Part shown: positions 1 through 8,701 of the stretch, one piece after another | How positions within the stretch are numbered: position 1 is the stretch's first letter | Layout of the letters: each line of letters starts with the position of its first letter | From: Plantibacter sp. ME-Dv--P-122b | Lineage (GTDB): Bacteria > Actinomycetota > Actinomycetes > Actinomycetales > Microbacteriaceae | Assembly: GCF_030209375.1 (NCBI RefSeq) | Contig: NZ_JARVSC010000007.1 | Coordinates: 1-64,000 of the forward strand | Direction of reading: 5' to 3' | Length of the DNA stretch: 64,000 nucleotides | The notes under the pieces: generated by a model | What the model was told of the DNA's origin: nothing | Seen by the model: only the letters and a program-made list of their open reading frames with translations | Databases searched by the model: none | Position numbers and translations under genes: made by a program

Positions 1-127
1 CGTCGAGCCGTACTGCGACATCCGCGCAAGCGTGGGACAGAACCCGGCGTACCGGCCGACCCGTTCACACCCAAGGCGCCGCGGCGGTCGCGCTGAGACG
101 ACCGTCGCGGGCAGCGCCCCGCAGCAC

Positions 128-904
128 TCAGGCGATGCGTTCGGCAGGGCCCGCGGCGAGCGCGGCTGCGCCGAGGATGCCCGCGTTGTTGCGGTGCACG
201 GCGGGGATGATCGGGGTGTCGAGCTTCAGCAGCGGCAGGAAGTGGTCCGCGTGCTTGGACACGCCGCCGCCCACCACGAACTGATCGGGCGAGAAGAGGA
301 ACTCGAGGCGCTCGTAGTACTTCTGGAGGCGCTTGGCCCACTTCTCCCAGCTCAGGTCCTCGCGCTCCTTGACCGCGTAGGACGCCCGTGTCTCAGCGTC
401 CTTGCCGTCGATCTCCAGGTGCCCGAGTTCGGCGTTCGGGATCAGCGTGCGGTTGTAGATGAGCGCCGTGCCGATGCCGGTGCCGAGGGTCGTCAGGATC
501 GTGAGACCGCTGGCACCCTTGGCCGCCCCGAACTCGGTCTCGGCGTATCCGGCCGCGTCGGCGTCGTTCACGAAGGTGATCTCACGCCCGAGGCCCTGCT
601 CGAACAGCTGCTCGGCTTCGAGGCCGATCCAGGCGTCGGAGACGTTCGCCGCGGACATCGTCCGGCCGTTGCGGACGATCGCGGGGAAGCAGACACCGAG
701 CGGGAGTCCGTCCGAGGCCGGGGACAGCTGCTCGAGCACCTCGCGCACCGTGACGACGATGTCCTTCGGCTCGCCACCCTTCGGCGTGGGGATCTTCACC
801 CGATCGGTGAGGAGGGCACCAGTCGTGAGATCGACGACCGCACCTTTGATGCCGGTCCCTCCGATATCGATGCCGACGGCGGACCGGGGAGCTGCGTTCG
901 TCAT
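128..904 (-). CDS. ppgK: Polyphosphate glucokinase (ROK family)
   Basis: Cytosolic kinase predicted to phosphorylate glucose to glucose-6-phosphate using polyphosphate (and usually ATP). The 258-residue protein has the ROK phosphate-binding motif GIDIGGTGIKG near residue 11, a second glycine loop TLGTGIGTALIYN in the middle, and the LGHLEIDGKDAE stretch typical of polyphosphate glucokinases rather than general ROK kinases. The C-terminal VVGGGVSKHADHF motif is also characteristic. Its length matches the actinobacterial family (about 250-270 residues). It lies just downstream of map on the same strand with 9 bases between them, so co-transcription is likely. Substrate assignment rests on family motifs only. 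Confidence 0.93.
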   Translation of the reverse strand: MTNAAPRSAVGIDIGGTGIKGAVVDLTTGALLTDRVKIPTPKGGEPKDIVVTVREVLEQLSPASDGLPLGVCFPAIVRNGRTMSAANVSDAWIGLEAEQLFEQGLGREITFVNDADAAGYAETEFGAAKGASGLTILTTLGTGIGTALIYNRTLIPNAELGHLEIDGKDAETRASYAVKEREDLSWEKWAKRLQKYYERLEFLFSPDQFVVGGGVSKHADHFLPLLKLDTPIIPAVHRNNAGILGAAALAAGPAERIA

Positions 905-913
905 GCGTCCAGC

Positions 914-1816
914 CTAGAGCGCCGCGGGCGCTGCGTCGGTGTCGATCGGGCTCGGAAGCGTCAGGATCTCGGCGCCGCGTTCGGTGACGACGAGGGTGTG
1001 CTCGAACTGCGCGGTCAACGACCGGTCTCGGGTCGTGACCGTCCAGTCGTCGTCCCACTGCTCCCAGTCCTGGGAGCCGATCGTGAGCATCGGCTCGATC
1101 GTGAACACCATGCCGGGCTCCATCACCGTGTCGTACAGGGGCGCCGCGTCGTAGTGGGGGACGATCAAGCCCGAGTGGAAGGACCGGCCGACGCCGTGCC
1201 CCGTGAAGTCGCGGACGACCCCGTACCCGAACCGCTTCGCGTAGGACTCGATCGCACGACCGATGACGTTGATCTGTCGGCCGGGGGCGACGGCCTTGAT
1301 CCCTCGGTTGAGGGCTTCCCTGGTGCGCTCGACGAGGAGGCGTGTGTCGTCGGCGACGTCGCCGACGAGGAAGGTCACGTTGCTGTCGCCGTGCACCCCG
1401 TCGAGGTAGGCCGTGATGTCGATGTTCACGAGGTCGCCGTCGCGCAAGGCGGTGTCGTCGGGGATGCCGTGACAGACGACCTCGTTGACCGAACTGCAGA
1501 TCGACTTGGGGTAGCCGCGGTATCCGAGGGTCGACGGATAGGCGCCCTTGCCGATGACGAACGCGTGTCCGATGGCGTCCAGCTCGTCGGTGGTCACCCC
1601 GGGACGCACCGCCGCGCCGACCGCCTGGATCGCGTCGGCGGCGATGGTCCCGGCGACCCGGATGCGTTCGATCTCCTCAGCCGAGTACAGGTCACCCCGG
1701 GTGTCGGTGGCCGGTGCGGCGCGACCGACGTACTCGGGGCGCACGATGGTGTCAGGCACCGATCGCGGGCGGCCGACGCGACCGGGGATCAGGTGACCTG
1801 CGGTGTCGAAAGGCAT
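914..1816 (-). CDS. map: Methionine aminopeptidase, type I
   Basis: Removes the initiator methionine from nascent proteins. The 300-residue protein carries the five expected metal ligands in order: the two aspartates in [16 protein letters not shown], the histidine in FTGHGVG, the glutamate in FTIEPM and the glutamate in AQFEHT. It has an extra N-terminal segment of about 40 residues before the catalytic fold, as in the longer actinobacterial MetAP1c class. The start at 1816 is chosen because a TAGGCT -10 box sits 7 bases upstream, giving a leaderless transcript; the frame is open further upstream but that would pass through the promoter. ppgK follows 9 bases downstream. Confidence 0.95.
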   Translation of the reverse strand: MPFDTAGHLIPGRVGRPRSVPDTIVRPEYVGRAAPATDTRGDLYSAEEIERIRVAGTIAADAIQAVGAAVRPGVTTDELDAIGHAFVIGKGAYPSTLGYRGYPKSICSSVNEVVCHGIPDDTALRDGDLVNIDITAYLDGVHGDSNVTFLVGDVADDTRLLVERTREALNRGIKAVAPGRQINVIGRAIESYAKRFGYGVVRDFTGHGVGRSFHSGLIVPHYDAAPLYDTVMEPGMVFTIEPMLTIGSQDWEQWDDDWTVTTRDRSLTAQFEHTLVVTERGAEILTLPSPIDTDAAPAAL

Positions 1817-1823
1817 AGGATCA

Positions 1824-1829
1824 AGCCTA
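1824..1829 (-). promoter_or_regulatory. -10 box of map (leaderless)
   Basis: TAGGCT on the minus strand ends 7 bases before the map ATG and there is no Shine-Dalgarno sequence in between. This spacing implies transcription starting at or next to the start codon. No good -35 is visible. Confidence 0.55.
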
Positions 1830-1850
1830 ACCGAGCAGGGGAGACGCGCC

Positions 1851-2036
1851 GTGGCGAAGGAACCATCCGAGCAGTACTGGTACAACACGAAGACCGGTCA
1901 GGTCGAGTTCGGCTTCGAGTCGAGTGTCGTGGACCGCGTCGGTCCCTTCGAGACGGCTGCAGAGGCCTCGCATGCCCTGGAGCGCCTGCGCGCCAACAGC
2001 GCGAAGTGGGACGCCGACGAGGCTGCCGAGGACTGA
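1851..2036 (+). CDS. Small conserved protein, SPOR-domain-like
   Basis: A 61-residue soluble protein of unknown function. The sequence is rich in charged residues, with an aromatic [16 protein letters not shown] segment, a [16 protein letters not shown] segment and an acidic tail. The GPF-x-T-x-x-EA-x-x-AL pattern is what is often annotated as a short SPOR-like protein beside map in Microbacteriaceae; that comparison is from memory, not a search. The GTG at 1851 is chosen because AGGGGAG lies 7 bases upstream; a longer reading from 1803 would overlap map and lacks a ribosome site. It is divergent from map, whose promoter shares the short gap. Confidence 0.72.
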   Translation: MAKEPSEQYWYNTKTGQVEFGFESSVVDRVGPFETAAEASHALERLRANSAKWDADEAAED

Positions 2037-2139
2037 GCCACCCAGTCGCGTCACCAGCGGATAGCGGGTCAGCCCTCTTCCGCAGGCGTGGTGTGATCCG
2101 CCAGGATGGGCCGAGCGATGAAGCTCGAGCGGGGGGAAC

Positions 2140-4107
2140 ATGCACACGATCGACCGTCCATGGAGGCGACCGATCGCCATCGGACGAGGTGCCGTCGCGG
2201 CCGTTGCCCTCGGACTCCTCCTCATGTCGGCGTCGCCCGCCGGTGCAGCGCCGATGGTCGCCGCGGAGGTCAGCGCGGCCGAATGCGTCACCGCGGTCCC
2301 CGGTGGTTCCCGCTGCGGCGTGTTGACGGTGCCCCTGTCGCGCGCGGTGCCGGACTCGGCGGAAGCGACCCTGCCGTACGTGCTCGTGCCGGCCGCCCTC
2401 GAGACCGGGCGACCGCCGCTCGTCTATCTCGCCGGCGGGTCGGCTCTCTCGACGCTCGACATCCAGCAGCTCGCGGTCGAGGGCGGGCTTGCCGCCGACC
2501 GCGACGTGGTGTTCGTCGAACGCCGGGGCGGTCGTGACGCCACGCCGTCGCTCGACTGTGCTCCGGCGACCGCCGCCATCCGCGCGTCGCTCGGCGCTGA
2601 TGGGGACCGTGCAACCCGCGTCGCCGCGGTCGGCGCCGCCTTCGCCTCCTGCACCGCGGCCTGGCAGGAGGACGGCGTCGTGCCGACCGACTTCGGCGTC
2701 GCGCCCGCGGCGGCCGACCTCCGCGACCTCCGGCAGCAGCTCGGTTACGACCGGTGGACCATCCTGGCCGTGGGCTCGTCGGCCGGCGTGGCCCTCGCGG
2801 CGTCCGACGTCGATCCGAGTGGTGTCGACGGTGTCGTCCTCGACGGCCCCGACCTGGGTGCACCCGGGATCGTCTCCGCGGGCGGTGTGGCGGCCGCCCT
2901 CGCCGTGGTCCACACGCGCGGCGTCGAGCCGCAGGGTCCCGCTCCGTCCCCGCCGGCGTCACCACAGGCCGCCGCCGCTGAGGAACCGGAGTCGAGGAAC
3001 CCGGACACCGCGCCGAGCGAGCCGACACGTTCCGCCGGGATACTCACCGCCGCCACCGACGCGCTCGTCGCCGAACCTCACCGCACCTCCGGCGCGCATA
3101 CGATCACCCTCGGCGGTGACGCACTCCTGGCGATCGCCTCACACGCGTTGTCCGAACCCACCGCCCAGTCGGCACTCCCGGTGATCCTGAGCTCGGTCGC
3201 GGACGGCGACAGGACGGTACTGGACCCCGTGACGGACGCTGCCATCGCCGAGCTGACCGACCCAGGCGACATCGTCGACCGCGTGCTCGGCTGTTCGACG
3301 ACGGGCTGGCCCGGTTCGATCGAGCGCTCGGATGCGGAGGCGACCACGACGAGCCTGCTCGAGGACGTCGCGGCCGCTGCCTGCTCGTCCTTCGCTGTGG
3401 CGGCGACGCCGGCACCCGCAGCGATCGGGACGTCGGTGCTCGTGCTCGAAGCCCCGGAACAGGCTGCCGCCCTCGCCTCGCCTGTGGCAGATGGCGCCGC
3501 AGCGGTCCTCGTGGCGGCCTTCCCGGGGTCGGGTGCCGTCCCCTCGGCCAGTAGTGCATGCGCCCGGATCGCGGTGCGCGCGTGGCTCAGCGATCCGGCG
3601 AGCTATCGGGCGGCGCTCTGCGACACCGACGACGCGGCCGTCGTCGTCGTCGACCGAGCCGATGTCGCGGCGAGCCCGAGATGGGCCGAGCTGCAGTCGT
3701 CGGACGCCGGCGGCAGGTGGCTCCTGCTGGTGCTGCCCATCCTGTTCGGGCTCGTGGCCATCGGATGGTCCGTGGCGTGGGGCTACCGGTTGATCACCCA
3801 GGCGCTTCGGCGCCAGCCGGTGCAGGACGGTCTGCTGCTGGGGATCGCTCCGGTCTTCGGAGCGACGTGGGCGATCGGGGGAGCCGTCGTGCTCGTCCGT
3901 GCGGCTGTGTCGAACCCGGCGATCGCTCTCGTCGGAGTGCCCGCGGCCTTGCCGTGGCTCTCCATCGCCCTGCTCGTGAGTTGTCTCGGGCTGGTGCCCG
4001 TCTGGCAGGGTGCCCACCGTGGATTGCGGCTGCGGATCGCCGCCCTCTCAGTGCTCTGGGCGGCGACGGCCGGCTGGACCGCACTCTTCGTCCTCGCCTG
4101 GTGGTGA
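2140..4107 (+). CDS. Secreted alpha/beta-hydrolase-like protein with C-terminal membrane domain
   Basis: The 655-residue protein starts with a signal peptide (basic start, hydrophobic core VAALGLLLMSASPAGA-type, cleavage near residue 35). The mature part opens with two cysteines around residues 48 and 58, followed by VLTVPLSRAVPDS, the entry seen in TAP-like exported hydrolases and peptidases. A nucleophile-elbow-like motif VGSSAGVALA and the following VVLDGPDLGAPG fit an alpha/beta-hydrolase fold. Roughly the last 130 residues contain four hydrophobic helices (WLLLVLPILFGLVAIGW onwards), which would anchor it in the membrane with the hydrolase domain outside. A strong purine-rich site, GGGGGGAAC, precedes the ATG. 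The substrate is unknown, and I cannot confirm a complete Ser-Asp-His triad. Confidence 0.75.
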   Translation: MHTIDRPWRRPIAIGRGAVAAVALGLLLMSASPAGAAPMVAAEVSAAECVTAVPGGSRCGVLTVPLSRAVPDSAEATLPYVLVPAALETGRPPLVYLAGGSALSTLDIQQLAVEGGLAADRDVVFVERRGGRDATPSLDCAPATAAIRASLGADGDRATRVAAVGAAFASCTAAWQEDGVVPTDFGVAPAAADLRDLRQQLGYDRWTILAVGSSAGVALAASDVDPSGVDGVVLDGPDLGAPGIVSAGGVAAALAVVHTRGVEPQGPAPSPPASPQAAAAEEPESRNPDTAPSEPTRSAGILTAATDALVAEPHRTSGAHTITLGGDALLAIASHALSEPTAQSALPVILSSVADGDRTVLDPVTDAAIAELTDPGDIVDRVLGCSTTGWPGSIERSDAEATTTSLLEDVAAAACSSFAVAATPAPAAIGTSVLVLEAPEQAAALASPVADGAAAVLVAAFPGSGAVPSASSACARIAVRAWLSDPASYRAALCDTDDAAVVVVDRADVAASPRWAELQSSDAGGRWLLLVLPILFGLVAIGWSVAWGYRLITQALRRQPVQDGLLLGIAPVFGATWAIGGAVVLVRAAVSNPAIALVGVPAALPWLSIALLVSCLGLVPVWQGAHRGLRLRIAALSVLWAATAGWTALFVLAWW

Positions 4108-4164
4108 GCCGTGGATCGCCCACGCCCGGCGCGCGCTGATGAGCGGGAACGGGGACGGAGCCAG

Positions 4165-4170
4165 TAGCCT
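4165..4170 (+). promoter_or_regulatory. Candidate -10 box of glnA2
   Basis: TAGCCT 34 bases before the glnA2 ATG; the implied leader is short and contains the AGAGGGG ribosome site. No clear -35 and no GlnR-type site is visible here, unlike upstream of glnA1. Confidence 0.4.
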
Positions 4171-4204
4171 AGACACGGGCCGCCGGCCGAAGGAAGAGGG
4201 GCAG

Positions 4205-5560
4205 ATGGATAAGCAGCGCGACTTCGTTCTCCGCACGATCGAGGAGCGGGGCGTCAAGTTCGTCCGGCTGTGGTTCACCGATGTCGTCGGGACCCTCAAG
4301 TCCGTCGCGATCGCCCCCGCCGAAGTGGAAGGCGCGTTCTCCGAGGGCCTCGGCTTCGACGGTTCGGCGATCGAGGGACTCAGCCGCTCCTACGAGTCCG
4401 ACCTCCTGGCCCACCCCGATCCGACGACCTTCCAGATCCTGCCGTGGCGCGGTGAGATCGACCCGACTGCGCGCATGTTCTGCGACATCACGACGCCGGA
4501 CGGCCAGCCCGCCGTCGCCGACCCTCGGAACGTCCTGAAGCGCACCCTGGCGAAGGCCGCCGACATGGGGTTCACGTTCTACACGCACCCCGAGATCGAG
4601 TTCTACCTGCTGAAGTCGTCGCAGTACGGCGTCGACGGACCGGAGCCGGTCGACTCGGCGGGCTACTTCGACAACGTGCCCGGTGGCACCGCGCACGACT
4701 TCCGTCGACGTTCCGTCCGGATGCTCGAAGACCTCGGGATCTCCGTCGAGTTCAGCCACCACGAGGCGGGCCCGGGCCAGAACGAGATCGACCTGCGGTA
4801 CGCCGACGCCCTGACGACGGCCGACAACATCATGACCTTTCGCACCGTCGTGAAGGAGGTGGCGATCGAGCAGGGCGTCTACGCGACGTTCATGCCGAAG
4901 CCGCTCGTCCACCAGCCCGGCAGTGGCATGCACACGCACATGTCGTTGTTCGAGGGTGACTCGAACGCCTTCTACGAGGCGGGTGCGCAGTACCAGCTCT
5001 CGAAGACGGGCCGGCAGTTCATCGCAGGACTGCTGACGCACGCTCCTGAGATCACCGCGGTGACGAACCAGTTCGTGAACTCCTACAAGCGACTCTGGGG
5101 CGGCGTCGGCCCGAACAAGCTGTCCGAGGCTCCGAGCTTCGTCTGCTGGGGCCACAACAACCGCTCGGCACTCGTGCGCGTGCCGCTCTACAAGCCCAAC
5201 AAGGGCCAGAGCGCTCGGGTCGAGTACCGTGCCATCGACTCCGCCGCCAACCCGTACCTCGCCTTCTCGCTCATGCTCGCCGCTGGGCTGAAGGGCATCG
5301 AGGAGGGCTACGAGCTCCCACCGGAGGCCGAGGACAACGTCTGGACCCTCTCCGACACCGAGCGCCGTGCGCTGGGATACAACGCGCTGCCCGCCAGCCT
5401 GGATCGCGCCGTCAGCCTCATGGAGGGCTCCGAACTCGTGGCGGAGACGCTCGGGGAGCAGGTGTTCAACTACGTCCTGCTCAACAAGCGACAGGAGTGG
5501 CACGAGTACCGGGCTCAGGTGACCCCCTTCGAGCTGGCCAGCAACCTGGAGATGCTCTAA
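4205..5560 (+). CDS. glnA2: Glutamine synthetase type I, GlnA2-like
   Basis: ATP-dependent ligase of the glutamine synthetase family, 451 residues. Visible motifs include LGFDGSAIEG (beta-grasp), the catalytic EIEFYLL glutamate, NEIDLRYADALTTADN, the PKPLVHQPGSGMHTHMS ATP/ammonia loop, and NRSALVRVP. It is shorter than the main GlnA1 enzyme at 8702-10126 and closer to the GlnA2 group that sits directly upstream of glnE in actinobacteria. Those enzymes are often minor or non-essential glutamine synthetases. The ATG at 4205 follows GAGGGGCAG; an upstream reading from 4010 would overlap the preceding hydrolase gene. glnE follows 21 bases later and is probably co-transcribed. Confidence 0.93.
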   Translation: MDKQRDFVLRTIEERGVKFVRLWFTDVVGTLKSVAIAPAEVEGAFSEGLGFDGSAIEGLSRSYESDLLAHPDPTTFQILPWRGEIDPTARMFCDITTPDGQPAVADPRNVLKRTLAKAADMGFTFYTHPEIEFYLLKSSQYGVDGPEPVDSAGYFDNVPGGTAHDFRRRSVRMLEDLGISVEFSHHEAGPGQNEIDLRYADALTTADNIMTFRTVVKEVAIEQGVYATFMPKPLVHQPGSGMHTHMSLFEGDSNAFYEAGAQYQLSKTGRQFIAGLLTHAPEITAVTNQFVNSYKRLWGGVGPNKLSEAPSFVCWGHNNRSALVRVPLYKPNKGQSARVEYRAIDSAANPYLAFSLMLAAGLKGIEEGYELPPEAEDNVWTLSDTERRALGYNALPASLDRAVSLMEGSELVAETLGEQVFNYVLLNKRQEWHEYRAQVTPFELASNLEML

Positions 5561-5581
5561 ACGAGGGGACCGGTCGGTCGC

Positions 5582-8575
5582 ATGGTCCGCGAGAACATCT
5601 CCCTGAGCACGCTCGCCCGACTCGGGTTCACCGGTCTGGGTGAGGCCCGTGACCGGCTGGACGAGCTCGCCGAGCTCGTCCAGCTCGATCCGGCGTTGCT
5701 GTCGCCGTCCTTCGCCGTCGCGGCCGACCCCGACGCCGCTCTGGTCGGTGTGCTGATGGTCGGTCGGAAGTCACCCGCCGAGCTGTCAGCGCTCCTGGCG
5801 GACCAGGCCTCGGCGGAGCGACTGTTCCGACTGTTCGGCGCCTCGCAGGGGTTCATCGACTTCTTCCTCCGCCACCCCGACCAGCTGTCGGTGTTCGAGT
5901 TGCCGGTGACCCGCGTCCCGACGCTCCAGGAGGCGCGCGACGAACTGCTCGCGAGCGTCGGTGCCGAGGACGGCTTCGCCGCGATCGTCGAGGAGCCGGC
6001 CTGGGACGCGATCCGCGTCGTCTACCGACGGCTGCTCGCCGAGGTCGCCCTCTTCGACCTCTGCGCCCCGGATCCGATCGTCGTGCTCGACCGGGTCGCC
6101 AGTGCCCTCTCCGACCTCGCAGCAGGTGCGTTGGAGGCCTCCATCGCCGTCGCCCGGACGCAGACGAGTGGCCCGAGAGGTCCCGGTGTATACCCGCGCG
6201 AGGAGGTCGCCGCCACCCGCTTCGCGATCATCGGCATGGGCAAGGCCGGCGCTCGGGAACTGAACTACGTCTCCGACGTCGACGTCATCTTCGTCGGTGA
6301 GGGGTCGGGTGACGGCGAGGAGGCGCTCGACAACGGGCGTGCCGTCGAGATCGCCACCCGGCTCGCGGTCCTCACCATGCGCGGTCTCGGACAGGCGGGT
6401 CTCGAGCCGAGCCTGTGGGAGGTTGATCCGAACCTTCGCCCGGAGGGGAAGGCCGGCGCCCTCGTCCGCACGCTCGAGTCGCATCTCGTGTACTACGACC
6501 GCTGGGCGAAGAGCTGGGAGTTCCAGGCGCTCCTCAAGGCACGGGCCCTCGCCGGCGATCCCGAGCTCGGTGCCCGCTACATCGAGGCGGTGCAGCCGAA
6601 GGTGTGGGGGAGTGCGTCCCGCGAGGGGTTCGTCGAATCGGTCCAGCGGATGCGCGAACGGGTCACCGAACACATCCCCGCGGAGGACGTCCACTATCAA
6701 CTCAAGCTCGGCCCAGGCGGGCTCCGCGACATCGAGTTCACGGTGCAACTCCTCCAGCTCGTCCACGGACAGCTCGACGACTCCGTGCATCAACGCGGCA
6801 CCCTCGCCGCCCTCGACGGCCTCGCGACCGCCGGGTACATCGGTCGCGCCGAGGCGCAGGAGTTCGCTCACGACTACCGCCTGCTGCGCGTGCTCGAACA
6901 CCGCCTGCAGCTGACGCGACTGCAGCGCACGCACATGATGCCGCGCGACGAGCCGTCCCTCCGATCCCTGGCCCGATCGAGCACGCTCGCGACGACCGCA
7001 CAGGCCCTCGTCACGCGATGGGAGACCACGAAGCACGGTGTCCGGCAGCTGCATGAGCGGTTGTTCTACCGGCCGCTGCTCTCGGCCGTCGCGGCCTTGC
7101 CCGAGAGCGGTCTCAGTCTGACGAGCGGTCAGGCGGAGGCGCGACTCGCGGCGATCGGCTTCGTCGATCCCCGCGGCGCGCTCGCTCACATCGGGGCGCT
7201 CACCGCAGGCGTGTCACGGCGCGCGAACATCCAGCGGCATCTGCTCCCCGTCATGCTCGGCTGGTTCGCGGACGGCGCCGATCCCGACTACGGACTGCTC
7301 GCGTTCCGTCGGCTCAGCGAGTCCCTCGGCGAGTCCCACTGGTTCCTGCGGATGCTCCGCGACTCCTCGGGCGCGGCCGAGCGGCTCACACGGGTCCTCT
7401 CGGGGTCCCGGTTCATCGGCGAGCTCATGGACCGCATCCCCGAGTCGGCAGCTTGGCTCGCGGGCGACGAAGACCTCCTCCCGCGCTCCTCGGCCGCGCT
7501 CGGCGAGGAGATCGCCGCCATCCTCAGACGACACGATTCACCCGATACCGCAGCCGCCGCCATCCGCGCAGTACGGCGACGTGAAGTACTCCGGCTGGCG
7601 ATGTCGTCGACCGTCGGCATGCTGGACGTGCAGGGCCTCGCCGCCGGGCTCACGGACGTGTCGACGGCGACGCTCGCAGGGCTCCTCGGCGCCGTCAGAC
7701 GCATCGGGGGACTCGGAGCCGACATCGAGTTCGCCATCATCGCCATGGGCCGCTACGGCGGTGCAGAGCTCGGACTCGGTTCGGACCTCGACGTCCTCTA
7801 CGTGTTCCGGCCGAAGGACGGGGTCGACACCCAGGATGCACAGCGGCAGGCCGGAGCGATCGCCGCAGAGCTCAAGCGTCTGAGCGAGGACGCCCGGCTC
7901 CCGCTCGACCTCGACCTCGACCTCCGTCCCGAGGGGAAGAACGGCCCGCTCGTGCGGTCCCTCGACTCCTACCGGAACTACTACGCGCGCTGGTCCCTCA
8001 CCTGGGAGGCGCAGGCGCTGCTCCGCGCCGCCGGAGTCGTGGGCGACACCGAGCTCATCGAGGCGTTCACGGAGGTGGCGGACACGGTCCGCTACCCGGC
8101 CGCGATCAGCGAACAGTCGGTGCGCGAGGTCAAACGGATCAAGGCACGTGTCGAGAACGAGCGGCTCCCGCAAGGCGCTGACCCGACGCGACACCTGAAG
8201 CTCGGGCGCGGCTCGCTCAGCGACGTCGAGTGGTTCGTGCAGCTCCTCCAGCTCGAGCACGGCGCGGCGGTGCCGTCGTTGCGGACCACCTCGACGCTCC
8301 GAGCGCTCGACGCGGCGGTGGAAGCGGATCTCGTCGATCGGGAGTCCGCAGAACGACTCCGTGAGGCCTGGATCCTCGCCTCGCGGATCCGCTCGGCCAT
8401 GACGCTGTGGTTGAACAAGACGCAGGACGTGCTGCCGAGCGACCGACAACAGTTGGAGGGTGTGGCGCGACTCCTGGAGTACCCGACCGGATCGGCGAGT
8501 CTCCTGGAACAGGACTACCTCGCGGCCACCCGGCGCGCCCGGACGGTCTTCGAGCACGGCTTCTACGGCATCTGA
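5582..8575 (+). CDS. glnE: Bifunctional glutamine synthetase adenylyltransferase/adenylyl-removing enzyme
   Basis: Regulates glutamine synthetase by adding or removing AMP on its adenylylation tyrosine. The 997-residue protein has the expected two nucleotidyltransferase halves. The N-terminal half carries MGKAGARELNYVSDVDVIFV, and the C-terminal half carries MGRYGGAELGLGSDLDVLYV; each contains the metal-binding SD-x-D pair. Repeated RPEGK and LKLGxGxLxDxE motifs mark the glutamine synthetase-binding and linker regions in both halves. It lies between glnA2 (same strand) and glnA1 (convergent), the standard actinobacterial arrangement. A hairpin terminator shared with glnA1 follows. Confidence 0.96.
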   Translation: MVRENISLSTLARLGFTGLGEARDRLDELAELVQLDPALLSPSFAVAADPDAALVGVLMVGRKSPAELSALLADQASAERLFRLFGASQGFIDFFLRHPDQLSVFELPVTRVPTLQEARDELLASVGAEDGFAAIVEEPAWDAIRVVYRRLLAEVALFDLCAPDPIVVLDRVASALSDLAAGALEASIAVARTQTSGPRGPGVYPREEVAATRFAIIGMGKAGARELNYVSDVDVIFVGEGSGDGEEALDNGRAVEIATRLAVLTMRGLGQAGLEPSLWEVDPNLRPEGKAGALVRTLESHLVYYDRWAKSWEFQALLKARALAGDPELGARYIEAVQPKVWGSASREGFVESVQRMRERVTEHIPAEDVHYQLKLGPGGLRDIEFTVQLLQLVHGQLDDSVHQRGTLAALDGLATAGYIGRAEAQEFAHDYRLLRVLEHRLQLTRLQRTHMMPRDEPSLRSLARSSTLATTAQALVTRWETTKHGVRQLHERLFYRPLLSAVAALPESGLSLTSGQAEARLAAIGFVDPRGALAHIGALTAGVSRRANIQRHLLPVMLGWFADGADPDYGLLAFRRLSESLGESHWFLRMLRDSSGAAERLTRVLSGSRFIGELMDRIPESAAWLAGDEDLLPRSSAALGEEIAAILRRHDSPDTAAAAIRAVRRREVLRLAMSSTVGMLDVQGLAAGLTDVSTATLAGLLGAVRRIGGLGADIEFAIIAMGRYGGAELGLGSDLDVLYVFRPKDGVDTQDAQRQAGAIAAELKRLSEDARLPLDLDLDLRPEGKNGPLVRSLDSYRNYYARWSLTWEAQALLRAAGVVGDTELIEAFTEVADTVRYPAAISEQSVREVKRIKARVENERLPQGADPTRHLKLGRGSLSDVEWFVQLLQLEHGAAVPSLRTTSTLRALDAAVEADLVDRESAERLREAWILASRIRSAMTLWLNKTQDVLPSDRQQLEGVARLLEYPTGSASLLEQDYLAATRRARTVFEHGFYGI

Positions 8576-8646
8576 GCCGAGATGCGGCGAATCGTCGCTC
8601 ACCCGGGCCCGGAGCGACGATCTGCCGCAACTCAGGCCGCGCAACG

Positions 8647-8684
8647 CGAACCGCCCGCCATCCGAGAGGATGACGGGCGGTTCG
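8647..8684. terminator. Bidirectional terminator between glnE and glnA1
   Basis: Perfect 11-bp stem CGAACCGCCCG (8647-8657) pairing with CGGGCGGTTCG (8674-8684), with further partial pairing inside. It lies between the convergent ends of glnE and glnA1. Confidence 0.85.
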
Positions 8685-8701
8685 TGGTTCGGCAGGTGTC
8701 G

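Noticed and set aside
1-127. Possible tail of a gene entering from the left
   Set aside because: One frame ends with TGA at 94-96 but is too short and without motifs to support; left unannotated.
32-2326. A 764-codon frame on the plus strand over ppgK and map
   Set aside because: Antisense to two clear enzymes; no recognisable domain.
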